Positions 18,498 through 27,133 of a DNA stretch of 64,000 nucleotides are shown here, one piece after another (the first letter of the stretch is position 1; each line of letters opens with the position of its first letter). The position numbers and the translations under genes were made by a program. This DNA is from JBCKUK01 sp038924905. GTDB lineage: Bacteria; Pseudomonadota; Gammaproteobacteria; Burkholderiales; Methylophilaceae. The stretch is taken from positions 25,102 to 89,101 of the forward strand of contig JBCKUK010000002.1 in NCBI GenBank assembly GCA_038924905.1. The letters are read 5' to 3'. The notes under the pieces were generated by a model. It was not told the origin of the DNA, ran no database searches, and saw only the letters and a program-made list of their open reading frames with translations.

Positions 18498-21001
18498 CTG
18501 GGGCCAGCTTTTTTTGCGCTGGAGGTTTTCTTTTTCGCGGCAGGTTTCTTTTTACCCGGCGATTCTTTGGCAGCTTTTGCCGCCAATAATTCCAGCACTT
18601 CTTCCAGTGTTACGGTTTCAGGCTGCTGGCTTTTTTGCAGCGTGGCGCGCAGCTTGCCATGCTGCACATAAGGGCCATAGCGCCCTGCAAAAATCTCAAT
18701 CTTGCCATCTTCAGTTGGGTGGCTGCCAAGTTCACGTATCGGCGTCGGCCCGCTATTGGCTTGTGCCAGCAGTTCTACCGCACGCGCTAAATCAATATCA
18801 AATACGCTGTCAGATCTGGGGATGGATTTGAATTTTCCGTCATGATTCACATAAGGGCCAAAGCGGCCGATATTGGCAATGACTTTCTTGTTGGTTTCGG
18901 GATGCCGGCCAAGGTCGCGTGGCAGCGCCATCAGCCTTAAGGCCACGTCCATATTGACATCGGCTAGCGCGATGTCTTTAGGAATGCTGACACGCTTGGG
19001 TTTCTTCTTGGCATCTGTGTCCATCTGGCCGAGTTGCAAATAGGGTCCATAAGGGCCGTTCATCAGCAGAATGTCCTTGCTGCTCTCTGGATCGTTACCT
19101 ATCACCACCGGCTCGTTGGTTGCAGTGGCATCACCATTCATATTGCGCGTGTAATCGCATTCCGGAAAGCCGGAGCAGCCAATGAATTTGCCACGTTTAC
19201 CCAGGCGCGCATTCAGTGGTTTGCCGCATTTCGGGCAATCTTCACCGATGGCTTCCTGCGTAATTTCAGCGCGTGCTATGTTGGTTTTATCCAGAATCTG
19301 CTGGTTAAATCCCTGCCAGAATTCACGTAGCAGCGGTATCCACTCGAGCTTGCCTTCAGCCACGCTATCAAGCTGGTTTTCCAGGTTGGCAGTAAAGTCG
19401 TAATCTACATAGCGGGTGAAATGCTGGGTGAGAAATTTATTTACCACGCGGCCAACATCGGTCGGCGTGAAGCGCTTTTTTTCCAGCACCACGTATTCGC
19501 GGTCTTGCAAGGTAGAGATAATGCTGGCGTAGGTAGAAGGGCGGCCAATGCCGTATTCTTCCAGCGTTTTGACCAGGCTGGCTTCGCCGTAGCGCGGTGG
19601 CGGTTCGGTAAAGTGCTGGTCACCAAATATTTTTTGCACGTCCAGCACTTCGCCGGTTTCCAGCACGGGCAGCTTGCTTTCACCCTCTTCTTCCTCGTCA
19701 TCCACGCCTTCCATGTAAACTGCGATAAAGCCAGGGAAAATCATGATTTGGCCGGTGGCGCGGAACAGATTGGCATCACTACCGATGGCCAAATCTACAC
19801 TGACCGCGTCAAATTTAGCCTGCGTCATTTGGCAGGCCAATGCACGCTTCCAGATGATTTCATAAAGCATGAATTGCTCGTGCGTCAGATGCGCGCGTAG
19901 ACTGGGCGGGCTGCGGCTAATGTCGGTAGGGCGAATGGCCTCGTGTGCTTCCTGCGCATTTTTAGACTTGGTTTTATACATGATGGGCGATTTAGGCAAA
20001 TAATCCGCATCGAAATTGCGCTTGATGTAATCGCGAATCTGCATCACCGCCTCAGTCGCCATATTGAAAGAATCGGTACGCATGTAGGTGATCAAGCCAA
20101 CGGCGCTGCTGCCAATATCAATACCTTCATAAAGCTGCTGGGCAATGCGCATGGCGCGGCTGGTGGTAAAACCCAGTTTGCGCACGGCATCCTGTTGCAG
20201 CGTGGATGTGGTAAAGGGCGCGGCCGGGCTGCGGCTTTTTTGTTTCTTTTCTACCCTCGCCACAGTGGTTTTGCCAGCGCTGGCAACCAGCAGTTTGCCG
20301 ACTATGTCGGCTTGCTGATCTTGCGTGGTGACGGTAAATTGCTCAACTTTCTGGCCATTGAGTTGAATCAATTTGGCATCAAATGCATGTTGATTTTTGC
20401 GCGATTCCAGATGAATGGTCCAGTATTCCTGGCTTTTGAAAGCCTCAATTTCTAGTTCTCGCTCGACAATCAAACGCAGCGCAGGGCTTTGTACACGGCC
20501 AGCAGAAAGACCGCGACGAATCTTTTTCCACAATAACGGTGATAGATTGAAGCCCACCAGATAGTCCAGCGCACGCCGCGCTTGTTGCGCATTGACCAGC
20601 GGCATGGAGATATCGCGTGGCTCATTAATGGCGTGTTGTACCGCGCTCTTGGTGATTTCGTGGAAAACTACTCGCTTTAAAATTTTATTTTTGATCAGGT
20701 TTTTGGATTTCAAAATCTCGGCTATATGCCAGGAAATCGCCTCCCCTTCGCGATCCGGGTCGGTTGCCAGATAAACGGCATCCGCCACCTTTACCGCCTT
20801 GGCAATGGCATCTACATGTTTGGTATTGCGCTCGATGATTTCATACTTCATGGCGAAGTCGTGTTCGGTATCTACCGCACCAGTTTTGGGGACCAGGTCG
20901 CGTACATGGCCGTAAGAAGCCAGCACTTTAAAATCTTTGCCCAAGTATTTTTCCAGGGTTTTGGCTTTGGAGGGCGATTCGACGATGAGTAATTTGGACA
21001 T
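18482..21001 (-). CDS. topA: DNA topoisomerase I (type IA)
   Basis: 839 residues. The N-terminal TOPRIM domain starts LLIVESPSKAKTLEKYLG; the active-site tyrosine is in GLITYMRTDSFNM (about residue 310). One clear C-terminal C4 zinc finger is present (CPKCGKPLNARLGK, then GCSGFPECDYT), followed by repeats with the GRYGPYVQ/GRFGPYVN pattern and a Lys/Ala-rich tail. It relaxes negative supercoils behind transcription. Size fits the proteobacterial enzyme with one canonical zinc finger plus degenerate repeats. Confidence 0.95.
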   Translation of the reverse strand: MSKLLIVESPSKAKTLEKYLGKDFKVLASYGHVRDLVPKTGAVDTEHDFAMKYEIIERNTKHVDAIAKAVKVADAVYLATDPDREGEAISWHIAEILKSKNLIKNKILKRVVFHEITKSAVQHAINEPRDISMPLVNAQQARRALDYLVGFNLSPLLWKKIRRGLSAGRVQSPALRLIVERELEIEAFKSQEYWTIHLESRKNQHAFDAKLIQLNGQKVEQFTVTTQDQQADIVGKLLVASAGKTTVARVEKKQKSRSPAAPFTTSTLQQDAVRKLGFTTSRAMRIAQQLYEGIDIGSSAVGLITYMRTDSFNMATEAVMQIRDYIKRNFDADYLPKSPIMYKTKSKNAQEAHEAIRPTDISRSPPSLRAHLTHEQFMLYEIIWKRALACQMTQAKFDAVSVDLAIGSDANLFRATGQIMIFPGFIAVYMEGVDDEEEEGESKLPVLETGEVLDVQKIFGDQHFTEPPPRYGEASLVKTLEEYGIGRPSTYASIISTLQDREYVVLEKKRFTPTDVGRVVNKFLTQHFTRYVDYDFTANLENQLDSVAEGKLEWIPLLREFWQGFNQQILDKTNIARAEITQEAIGEDCPKCGKPLNARLGKRGKFIGCSGFPECDYTRNMNGDATATNEPVVIGNDPESSKDILLMNGPYGPYLQLGQMDTDAKKKPKRVSIPKDIALADVNMDVALRLMALPRDLGRHPETNKKVIANIGRFGPYVNHDGKFKSIPRSDSVFDIDLARAVELLAQANSGPTPIRELGSHPTEDGKIEIFAGRYGPYVQHGKLRATLQKSQQPETVTLEEVLELLAAKAAKESPGKKKPAAKKKTSSAKKAGPRKKAA

Positions 21002-21135
21002 TTATGCTGTGTAGCCAAGGTGGCAATTAAAATATGAATGCGGCAGATGATAAGAGCAAATCGGTCGTGATAGCAAGAAACCTATTTATATAAGGTCGGT
21101 GGAAGTCTGTCAGTCAGGCGGTTATGATGTGACTC

Positions 21136-21595
21136 ATGAGACGCTTCGAACTGCAACGTTATCCAGTGTTGGCGATGATTCTGGGTATGTTTCTGCTGAC
21201 TGATATTTTTTGGCTGCATACGCTTGCGCCACTGGAAAATCGCCTTTCAGACAGCATGGTCGCACGGCATGCGCTTAAAAGTGTGCCGGATGCCGACATT
21301 GTCATCGTCGATATTGACGAGCGCAGTTTGAGCTTGATGGCGGACAGTGTCGGGCGTTGGCCCTGGCCACGGTCATTACATGCAGAGTTGGTTGAGGGCA
21401 TAGAGCGGCAGCAGCCGCAGGCGATTGTTTTCGATATCCTGTTTAGCGATGCTGATTTGGCGCGGCCGGAGGGCGACCAGTATTTTGCAGGGGTAGTCCG
21501 CGCTAATACCAACCTCTATTTCCCCATGCTGTTATTAAATGACGCCAATCCGTCATCAGGCATTCCGCTGGCGCAATATGGCGATCATTGCCAGG
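21136..21595 (+). pseudogene. CHASE2-domain sensor protein, truncated by an IS remnant
   Basis: About 150 residues of good coding sequence: an N-terminal membrane helix (YPVLAMILGMFLLTDIFWL) followed by the start of a CHASE2 extracytoplasmic domain (DADIVIVDIDERSLSLM, GRWPWPRSLHAELVEGIE, AIVFDILFSDADLARPEGD). Around 21590 similarity to CHASE2 stops and the sequence becomes an IS3-family transposase C-terminus in another frame. The missing part would have carried the rest of CHASE2, further helices and an output domain such as adenylate cyclase, GGDEF or kinase. The product is almost certainly non-functional. Confidence 0.8.
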
Positions 21596-21956
21596 CAGCC
21601 AGCGCCAGGGGTCGTTGTTCATACGGATCAAGGCAGCCAGTACGCCAGTGAAGACTATTGTCAGTTACTGGCGAAACATCAGCTGACCGCCAGCATGAGT
21701 GGTAAGGGTAATTGTTATGATAATGCCGTGATGGAGCGATTCTTTTTAAATTTAAAAAGGGAGCGCGTATGGCAAACGTATTATGCCAATCATCAAGAAG
21801 CCATCAGGGATATTAGTCATTACATTGTTGCTTTTTATAATGCGCATCGACTACACTCAACCTTGGGCTATCTGTCACCCAATCAGTTTGAATCTAATTT
21901 GACAGAAATACACCAAAATACGTCGATTGAGGTGTCCTGATTTAGGAGACCACTAC
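21591..21956 (+). mobile_element. IS3-family transposase remnant (C-terminal part of OrfB and right end)
   Basis: The frame ending at 21940 encodes about 115 residues of an rve integrase domain: GVVVHTDQGSQYAS carries the second catalytic Asp, and the last Glu is in GNCYDNAVMERFFLNLK. It ends with YNAHRLHSTLGYLSPNQFE as in IS3 elements. The first catalytic Asp and all of OrfA are missing. The likely right terminus is near 21935-21956 (GTGTCCTGATTTAGGAGACC). It truncates the CHASE2 gene on its left and abuts an integron-type cassette on its right. Confidence 0.8.
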
Positions 21957-21966
21957 AATCCGCACG

Positions 21967-22494
21967 TTAGCGCTAAAGGGGGTTCTATGAACAGACCCAG
22001 TTTGTTTTTAGCCGTGCTGTTCGGTTTGCTACACACAACAGCGGCTCACGCGCTGACGGCGGTTTGTAAAGAGCCTACAGGTCGCATCCTCGGTGTTCAC
22101 GGCACCGTTCTTGGTAAAGGCAAGCCATTGGATGAACCAGATGGTATGAAGGGAGGCATGTTCACCATCGTCTGGGAGCGCGGCCAGAAGCAAGCGCAGA
22201 TCATCAGCAAGGCTCTGGCGGCGGTGAACCTATGACAGACACAGGTTCCGTGTATTTCAGTCAGATGAGCAAGTTAGTTTCTTGGTGGTTTATCCATCTG
22301 CTGTCTGGCTCTATTCGCTTTATGCAAAGCCGAAGTTACTGCTGATGACGGCGCACAACAATGGCGCCTCAATTGATGTTGGAGGTGCGGTCGTGAAATC
22401 CTTCAAGGCTTCGTGTGAAATCTCTGAAAATTAAGTGCGCTAACCAGGCGCTCAAGCGGGACGCCGCAAAAGCGCGGCGCCCCTTAGCTCTACG
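21967..22494 (+). other. Integron-type gene cassette 1 (attC-bounded)
   Basis: The segment starts TTAGCGC directly after G21966 and ends at G22494, both being G/TT crossover positions. Its R'' box GCGCTAAC (22437-22444) is the exact reverse complement of G plus the cassette's own first bases (GTTAGCGC), as expected when a cassette circularises. It holds one broken secreted-protein ORF whose stop lies two bases before the attC, the standard cassette layout. No integron integrase gene is in the window, so this fits a CALIN (attC cluster lacking an integrase). Confidence 0.7.
21987..22434 (+). pseudogene. Cassette-borne secreted protein of unknown function, two frameshifts
   Basis: ATG 21987 begins a signal peptide (MNRPSLFLAVLFGLLHTTAA, cleavage near AHA-LT) and a mature part with VCKEPTGRILGVHG. 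The frame closes at 22235, but coding-like sequence continues one frame over (GGGEPMTDTGSVYFS) and then in the third frame (DEQVSFLVVYPSAVWLYSLY ... SCEISEN) to TAA 22432-22434. Joined, it gives one plausible ~148-residue secreted protein, so I read it as a gene with two single-base shifts near 22200 and 22258. No homolog comes to mind. Confidence 0.5.
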
Positions 22495-22501
22495 TTGTAC
22501 C
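22437..22501 (+). repeat. attC recombination site 1
   Basis: R'' GCGCTAAC at 22437 and a G/TT R' site at 22494-22496 enclose an imperfect palindrome. The left arm (from AACCAGGCGCTCAAG) pairs with the right arm (ending AGCTCTACGTT) with one- and two-base bulges, then CGCCGC pairs with GCGGCG around a short loop. Unpaired extrahelical bases on one arm are the hallmark that orients attC recombination. Confidence 0.7.
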
Positions 22502-22623
22502 GCCGCGCTTCGCGCGGCAGTACAACGTGCGGATAAGCGTGTGTTCATCGCCCACGCGCAAAGCGCGTGGCACAACCCGGCGATGAAACACACTGCCCTA
22601 CGGGCAGGATGCTTATCCGCACG
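22495..22623 (+). other. Integron-type cassette 2: 129 bp, without ORF
   Basis: It begins TTGTACC after G22494 and ends at G22623. Its R'' box GTACAAC (22520-22526) is the perfect complement of GTTGTAC, which its own first bases would create on circularisation. Nearly all of it is palindromic, and there is no ORF of useful length. The right crossover point is exactly the first base of the hrpA stop codon (22624-22626 on the complementary strand). Confidence 0.6.
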
Positions 22624-22629
22624 TTAGGC
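22520..22629 (+). repeat. attC site 2, long and multi-branched
   Basis: A perfect 15-bp outer stem joins 22524-22538 and 22611-22625. Inside it, 22539-22552 pairs with 22579-22593 (one bulge), an 8-bp perfect hairpin lies at 22552-22570 (CCACGCGC, loop AAA, GCGCGTGG), and a small hairpin at 22594-22606 (TGCCC/GGGCA). The R' end reads ACGTTAGGC. Length (~110 bp) is in the range of VCR-like attC sites. Confidence 0.6.
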
Positions 22630-25600
22630 TTTAATCCCATTCCAAATCTTCTGTAGGCGCTTTACCGACACCGGGAACGGCGTCTTGAGCTCCTGCGCAA
22701 ATAATGATACGCGCAGCTCCTCTATCAGCCAGCGGAAATCCAGCAATTCCTGAGTCAGCTTGTCGGCCTTCTTTTGCTTTTCCACTGCGGCTTCCCAGTT
22801 TTGCCATAACACACTGACCTCCTGCGCATGGCGGCCATCACGATCCGGGTTGCTGGGGTGTTTTTCAATACGCAATCTCAATGCTTTCAGGTAGCGCGGC
22901 AGATTCTGTACGTACTCCCACGGCGTGCGGCTGAAACAACCCTTATACAGCAGCCAACCTATCTGCTGCTCTACATCGCGTTTAAGGCGATTAACCGTTG
23001 TCGGCATCTGGCTTTGCCTGGCGGCCAATAGCTGGTATTCGTTGGCAATGGCTTGCACCTGTCTTGTGAGAGCCTCAGTAACGGCGGGTAAGCGGGCGCG
23101 GGCGCGCTGTTTCAACTTCATGAAATCATCATTGCTGCGCGGCAATGGGTCATCACCCATAAAGGCACGGTCGGCGATGGTGGTCAACATGTCTTCTTTC
23201 AAGTCGTCCGGACTCATAATATTGCGCAGTATCAGCGCATATTGAGTAAAGCCCGGCAGGCACTTATCCAGTTGCTTCATCTGCTCTTTGAGTTCAAAGC
23301 GCATCAAACGCCGCACCCCGGCACGATGCGCCTCTATGGCCGCTGACTGCGTATCGAACAACCTGACAGCCACCGAATCTTCACAGTCCTCCAGCCCCGG
23401 ATAACCGGTCAACGCTACGCCATCGCGGGTAAAAGAGAGTGTTTCCGGCAGGTCGCCAAAATCCCACTGCTTGAGATTTTCGCGCTCGATATATGGCGTT
23501 GCGGAACGGAAAGTCAGTTGTGCCGCCTGCCCAAGCTGGGCTTTGAGTGCCAGCCAATCGCGGCCTGTCGCCAGCTCACGCCAGGCATCATCAATCACGC
23601 GGAAATTCATTTTCAGGTGTTCAGCTAAAGCAGGTGTGTCAAAGTCTGATATTGCCAGTTTAAGTGCAGTTTTGTGCTGGATGTATTCGATCAATACTTC
23701 AAGTAACGGCAAACTTTCATGCTCGTCATTCCCGCGCAGGCGGGAATCCAGCTCAGCATCTACGGGAGTAGCCTGCCTAGATTCCCGCCTGCGCGGGAAT
23801 GACGAGCGATTGACTTCAGCATATTCTAAAAAGCCTGTAACGAAATCCGGTACCGGCACACACACGCGGCGGATGGTCTTGGGCAGCGCCTTGACCAGGT
23901 AAGTCACCTTCTCGCGTATCATGCCCGGCACCAGCCAATCGGTGATGGCTGGGTCTAGCAGATTCAGTAAATGCAGCGGCACGGTAGCCGTTACGCCATC
24001 CAGCACGTGGCCGGGCTCAAAACGGTATTTGAGGGAAACTTCCACACCTCTTCCTACACCCGACCCCCACCCTGGCCCTCCCCCTGCCAAGGGGAGGGAG
24101 TTCTGTTGGTGCACCGTCCCTGCCAGGGGGAGGGAACTTTGCGCCTTCCCCTTTTCAGTGGGAAGGTTGGGATGGGGGTGGGGAGAGGGAGAAATAAGTA
24201 AAGTCTCCGGAAACTGTGCTTCCGTGACACCTGCCGCGCCGTGGCGCATCAGTTCTTCGCGGGTGAGGTATAGCAGCCTGGGGTTATCTTTTTCGGCAGT
24301 CTCGTGCCAGCTCTCGAAGCCTGCACCGTTGACAATGCCTTCAGCCACACGCGCATCATAGAAAGCAAACAGTACATGCTCATCCACCAGCACATCCTGC
24401 CGCCGTGCCTTGTGTTCCAGCTCCTCGATTTCGGCAATCAGCTTGCGATTTGCTTCAAAAAAAGGCGCGCGCGTATCGAATTCCATATTGGCCAGCGCCT
24501 CGCGAATGAAGATTTCACGCGCCTCAACTGAATTGATAGGCCCGTAGTGCACGCGGCGCTTGGGCACAATGGTGAGGCCATACAAAGCCACCCGCTCCCA
24601 GGCGACCACCTGTGCCGTCTTCCTGTCCCAGCGTGGGTCGGAATAATGGCTTTCGGTGAGCCCGCGCGCTAGCGGCTCTATCCAGTCCGGCTCTATCTTC
24701 GCCACGTAGCGGGCGTAGAGTTTGGCGGTTTCCATCAACTCGGCTGCCATTACCCACTTGGGGCGCGTTTTTTTCAGTGCCGAGCCGGGTGCAACACTGA
24801 AGCGAATACCACGCGCACCCGAATAGGTGTCGGCTTCGCCATCCTTGAAGCCGATATTGCCCAGCAACCCCGCTAACAGCGCCCGATGGATTTGCTCATA
24901 GGTCGCTTCCTCTTGTGCCCCCTCACCCCCACCCTGACCCTCCCCCTGCAAAGGGGAGGGGATTTTGCTGATGCGCTGACCCTGCAAGGATGAGGGAATA
25001 ATAAAACCCATTTCACCGACGATACCAGCCAACTGCCCATGCAACTCGCGCCATTCTTTCAATCTTAAAAAGGATAAAAAGTTGGCATGGCATTTATTGA
25101 GCAACTCGCGGTTTGATTTTTTGTGTTTTAGCGCTTCATCATAAAACGCCCACAGCTTGAGAAAGCCCATAAAGTCTGAGCGCTCGTCAGCGAATTTGGC
25201 ATGCGCCTGGTCGGCCGCTTCGCGCTTATCCATTGGCCGATCGCGTGGGTCTTGTACTGCCAACGCGCTGCTAATAATGAGGATTTCCGCCAGACAATTT
25301 TCTTTGCGCGCAGCAAGTATCATGCGCCCTATGCGCGGATCCAGCGGTAGCTTGGCAAGCTGCGAACCGACATCGGTCAGCCTGCGCTCGGCATCCACCG
25401 CGCCCAGTTCCTGCAATAGCTGGTAACCGTCCGCAATCAGGCGCGAACTCGGTGCCTCAATAAACGGGAAATCATTTACGTCGCCGAGCTTGAGCGCAGC
25501 CATGCGCAGTATGACTGAGGCGAGTGACGAGCGCAGGATTTCAGGGTCGGTATATTGCGGGCGGTTGTTGAAATCTTCCTCGGAATAGAGCCGTACGCAA

Positions 25601-26667
25601 ATGCCGTTGGATACCCGCCCGCAGCGGCCTGCACGCTGCATTGCCGCAGCCTGCGAGATTTTCTCGATCTGCAACTGCTCAACCTTGTTGCGCGAGCTGT
25701 AGCGGTTCAGCCGCGCCAGCCCGCTATCAATCACGTATTTGATGCCGGGCACAGTCAGCGAAGTTTCAGCCACGTTGGTGGCCAGCACAATGCGCCGGCC
25801 ATGACTGCTGCGGAAAATCTTCTGCTGATCTTCAATGGAAAGCCGCGCGAATAAAGGCAGTATTTCTGTACCTTTAGCGTGGTGCTTTCTCAAGTGTTCG
25901 GCCGTATCGCGAATCTCGCGCTCGCCAGGCAGAAATACCAGAATGTCGCCAGCGCCCAATCTGGACAGGTCGTCTATTGCATCGAGGATGGCTTCCTCTA
26001 TTTTTTCTTCGCGCTCGTCCTCGTCGGTTTCCTGCAAAGGACGGTAGCGCACTTCAACCGGATAAGTGCGGCCGGAAACCTCGATTACCGGCGCACCATT
26101 AAAATGTCTGGAGAAGCGCTCTGCATCAATGGTGGCGCTGGTCACGATGACTTTCAAATCCGGGCGTTTTGGCAACAACTGCTTGAGGTAGCCGAGCAGA
26201 AAATCGATGTTCAGGCTACGCTCGTGCGCCTCGTCGATAATGATAGTGTCGTAGGCATTGAGGAAACGGTCGCCCTGCGTTTCAGCCAGCAGAATGCCGT
26301 CTGTCATCACCTTGATATAGCTGGCTTCGGAAAGCTTGTCGCTGAAACGCACCTTGTAGCCCACCGCTTGGCCGAGCGGCGTTTTAAGCTCTTGCGCAAT
26401 GCGTGATGCTACCGAACGCGCTGCGATACGGCGCGGCTGTGTGTGACCAATCAAGCCCGCGACACCGCGACCAAGCCCTAGGCAAATCTTCGGCAATTGC
26501 GTGGTTTTGCCGGAGCCGGTTTCCCCACAAACAATGACTACCTGGTGCCTGGCAATAGCCGCAGCAATTTCGTCGCGCCTCGCGCTGACAGGCAGATCGT
26601 TCGGGTATTCCGGTTTAGGTAACGCTGATAGACGTGCCTGGTAGCGTGCCTGATTGGGTGCGGTCAT
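22624..26667 (-). CDS. hrpA: ATP-dependent RNA helicase HrpA (DEAH family)
   Basis: 1347 residues. Walker A GETGSGKTTQLPKI near residue 50, motif II DEAH in IIIDEAHERSLN, motif VI QRAGRCGRVSNG, then HA2/OB domains and the long HrpA-specific C-terminal DUF3418 region. It unwinds RNA 3' to 5' and helps rescue stalled ribosomes in E. coli. Three stretches are foreign: residues ~556-584, ~823-870 and ~954-982 are translations of dispersed palindromic repeats kept in frame. The stop codon overlaps the R' box of an integron attC site. No start ambiguity. Confidence 0.93.
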   Translation of the reverse strand: MTAPNQARYQARLSALPKPEYPNDLPVSARRDEIAAAIARHQVVIVCGETGSGKTTQLPKICLGLGRGVAGLIGHTQPRRIAARSVASRIAQELKTPLGQAVGYKVRFSDKLSEASYIKVMTDGILLAETQGDRFLNAYDTIIIDEAHERSLNIDFLLGYLKQLLPKRPDLKVIVTSATIDAERFSRHFNGAPVIEVSGRTYPVEVRYRPLQETDEDEREEKIEEAILDAIDDLSRLGAGDILVFLPGEREIRDTAEHLRKHHAKGTEILPLFARLSIEDQQKIFRSSHGRRIVLATNVAETSLTVPGIKYVIDSGLARLNRYSSRNKVEQLQIEKISQAAAMQRAGRCGRVSNGICVRLYSEEDFNNRPQYTDPEILRSSLASVILRMAALKLGDVNDFPFIEAPSSRLIADGYQLLQELGAVDAERRLTDVGSQLAKLPLDPRIGRMILAARKENCLAEILIISSALAVQDPRDRPMDKREAADQAHAKFADERSDFMGFLKLWAFYDEALKHKKSNRELLNKCHANFLSFLRLKEWRELHGQLAGIVGEMGFIIPSSLQGQRISKIPSPLQGEGQGGGEGAQEEATYEQIHRALLAGLLGNIGFKDGEADTYSGARGIRFSVAPGSALKKTRPKWVMAAELMETAKLYARYVAKIEPDWIEPLARGLTESHYSDPRWDRKTAQVVAWERVALYGLTIVPKRRVHYGPINSVEAREIFIREALANMEFDTRAPFFEANRKLIAEIEELEHKARRQDVLVDEHVLFAFYDARVAEGIVNGAGFESWHETAEKDNPRLLYLTREELMRHGAAGVTEAQFPETLLISPSPHPHPNLPTEKGKAQSSLPLAGTVHQQNSLPLAGGGPGWGSGVGRGVEVSLKYRFEPGHVLDGVTATVPLHLLNLLDPAITDWLVPGMIREKVTYLVKALPKTIRRVCVPVPDFVTGFLEYAEVNRSSFPRRRESRQATPVDAELDSRLRGNDEHESLPLLEVLIEYIQHKTALKLAISDFDTPALAEHLKMNFRVIDDAWRELATGRDWLALKAQLGQAAQLTFRSATPYIERENLKQWDFGDLPETLSFTRDGVALTGYPGLEDCEDSVAVRLFDTQSAAIEAHRAGVRRLMRFELKEQMKQLDKCLPGFTQYALILRNIMSPDDLKEDMLTTIADRAFMGDDPLPRSNDDFMKLKQRARARLPAVTEALTRQVQAIANEYQLLAARQSQMPTTVNRLKRDVEQQIGWLLYKGCFSRTPWEYVQNLPRYLKALRLRIEKHPSNPDRDGRHAQEVSVLWQNWEAAVEKQKKADKLTQELLDFRWLIEELRVSLFAQELKTPFPVSVKRLQKIWNGIKA
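23722..23806. repeat. Paired dRS3-like repeats inside hrpA
   Basis: ATTCCC-N8-GGGAAT occurs at 23728-23747 and, inverted, at 23781-23800. The outer 27-bp arms (23722-23748 and 23780-23806) are exact inverted complements. The format equals the Neisseria dRS3 unit. Read on the hrpA strand the element encodes SSFPRRRESR ... DSRLRGND, a peptide often seen where this repeat is translated. Confidence 0.8.
24055..24205. repeat. CCCTCCCC/GGGGAGGG palindromic repeat cluster inside hrpA
   Basis: Several related units in ~150 bp: CCCTCCCCCTGCCAAGGGGA, a GGGGGAGGGA half, and a diverged CCTTCCCC ... GTGGGAAGG hairpin, ending in GGGATGGGGGTGGGG. The hrpA frame stays open through it, adding about 48 residues of Pro/Gly/Leu-rich sequence (SLPLAGGGPGWGSG). 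Confidence 0.75.
24915..25000. repeat. Second CCCTCCCC palindromic repeat inside hrpA
   Basis: ACCCCCACCCTGACCCTCCC followed by CCTGCAAAGGGGAGGG and a degenerate half-copy. In frame in hrpA it adds about 29 residues (KIPSPLQGEGQGGGEG). Same family as the copies at 24.1, 27.2, 32.2 and 42.9 kb. Confidence 0.75.
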
Positions 26668-26689
26668 AAGGCCGCAATTTTAGCATGTG

Positions 26690-27115
26690 CTACTTCTGCA
26701 AAATACAATCCTCAGTGCCAGTATTGCCGCCCTTAAACTCAGGCTCGTAATAGAACTTATGGAAGCTGAGCTTGCCCTGCTTGTTCTTTTTGATGGTTGC
26801 GACGCCGGTGCCGTAATCTTTGGTGGTCGGGTCAGTCAGCGCAAAATGCATGGCGAGGTTATTGCCATTGGCGGCAGCATGACCAAGGTAAATACCAAAT
26901 CCCGGCACTTCCAGCTTGAAATCGTAACTGGCATAGCTGCCGTGACTGTGCTCCGGCTTGAGCTTCATGGTTACCTTGCCAGTGTATTTACCCTCATGCG
27001 CATCGAGGCCGGTGCAATCGTAAACCCCGCTGTAATCCTGCCCGGTAAAAGCGGGTTTGGCTTGGGCCAGGCCAGTCAACGTCAACAGAAAAATAGCTAA
27101 AAACAATTTCTTCAT
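26690..27115 (-). CDS. Hypothetical periplasmic protein
   Basis: 141 residues with a clear signal peptide (MKKLFLAIFLLTLTGLAQA, cut before KPAF). The mature part is small and beta-rich with two cysteines (VYDCTGLD and TEDCILQK) likely to form a disulfide that ties N- and C-termini together. It contains GQDYSGVYDCTG and FKLEVPGFGIYLG. I do not recognise the family. It is a single gene between hrpA and a repeat element, with its start preceded by GGAGAG. Confidence 0.7.
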   Translation of the reverse strand: MKKLFLAIFLLTLTGLAQAKPAFTGQDYSGVYDCTGLDAHEGKYTGKVTMKLKPEHSHGSYASYDFKLEVPGFGIYLGHAAANGNNLAMHFALTDPTTKDYGTGVATIKKNKQGKLSFHKFYYEPEFKGGNTGTEDCILQK

Positions 27116-27133
27116 TTCATACTCTCCATTTAG

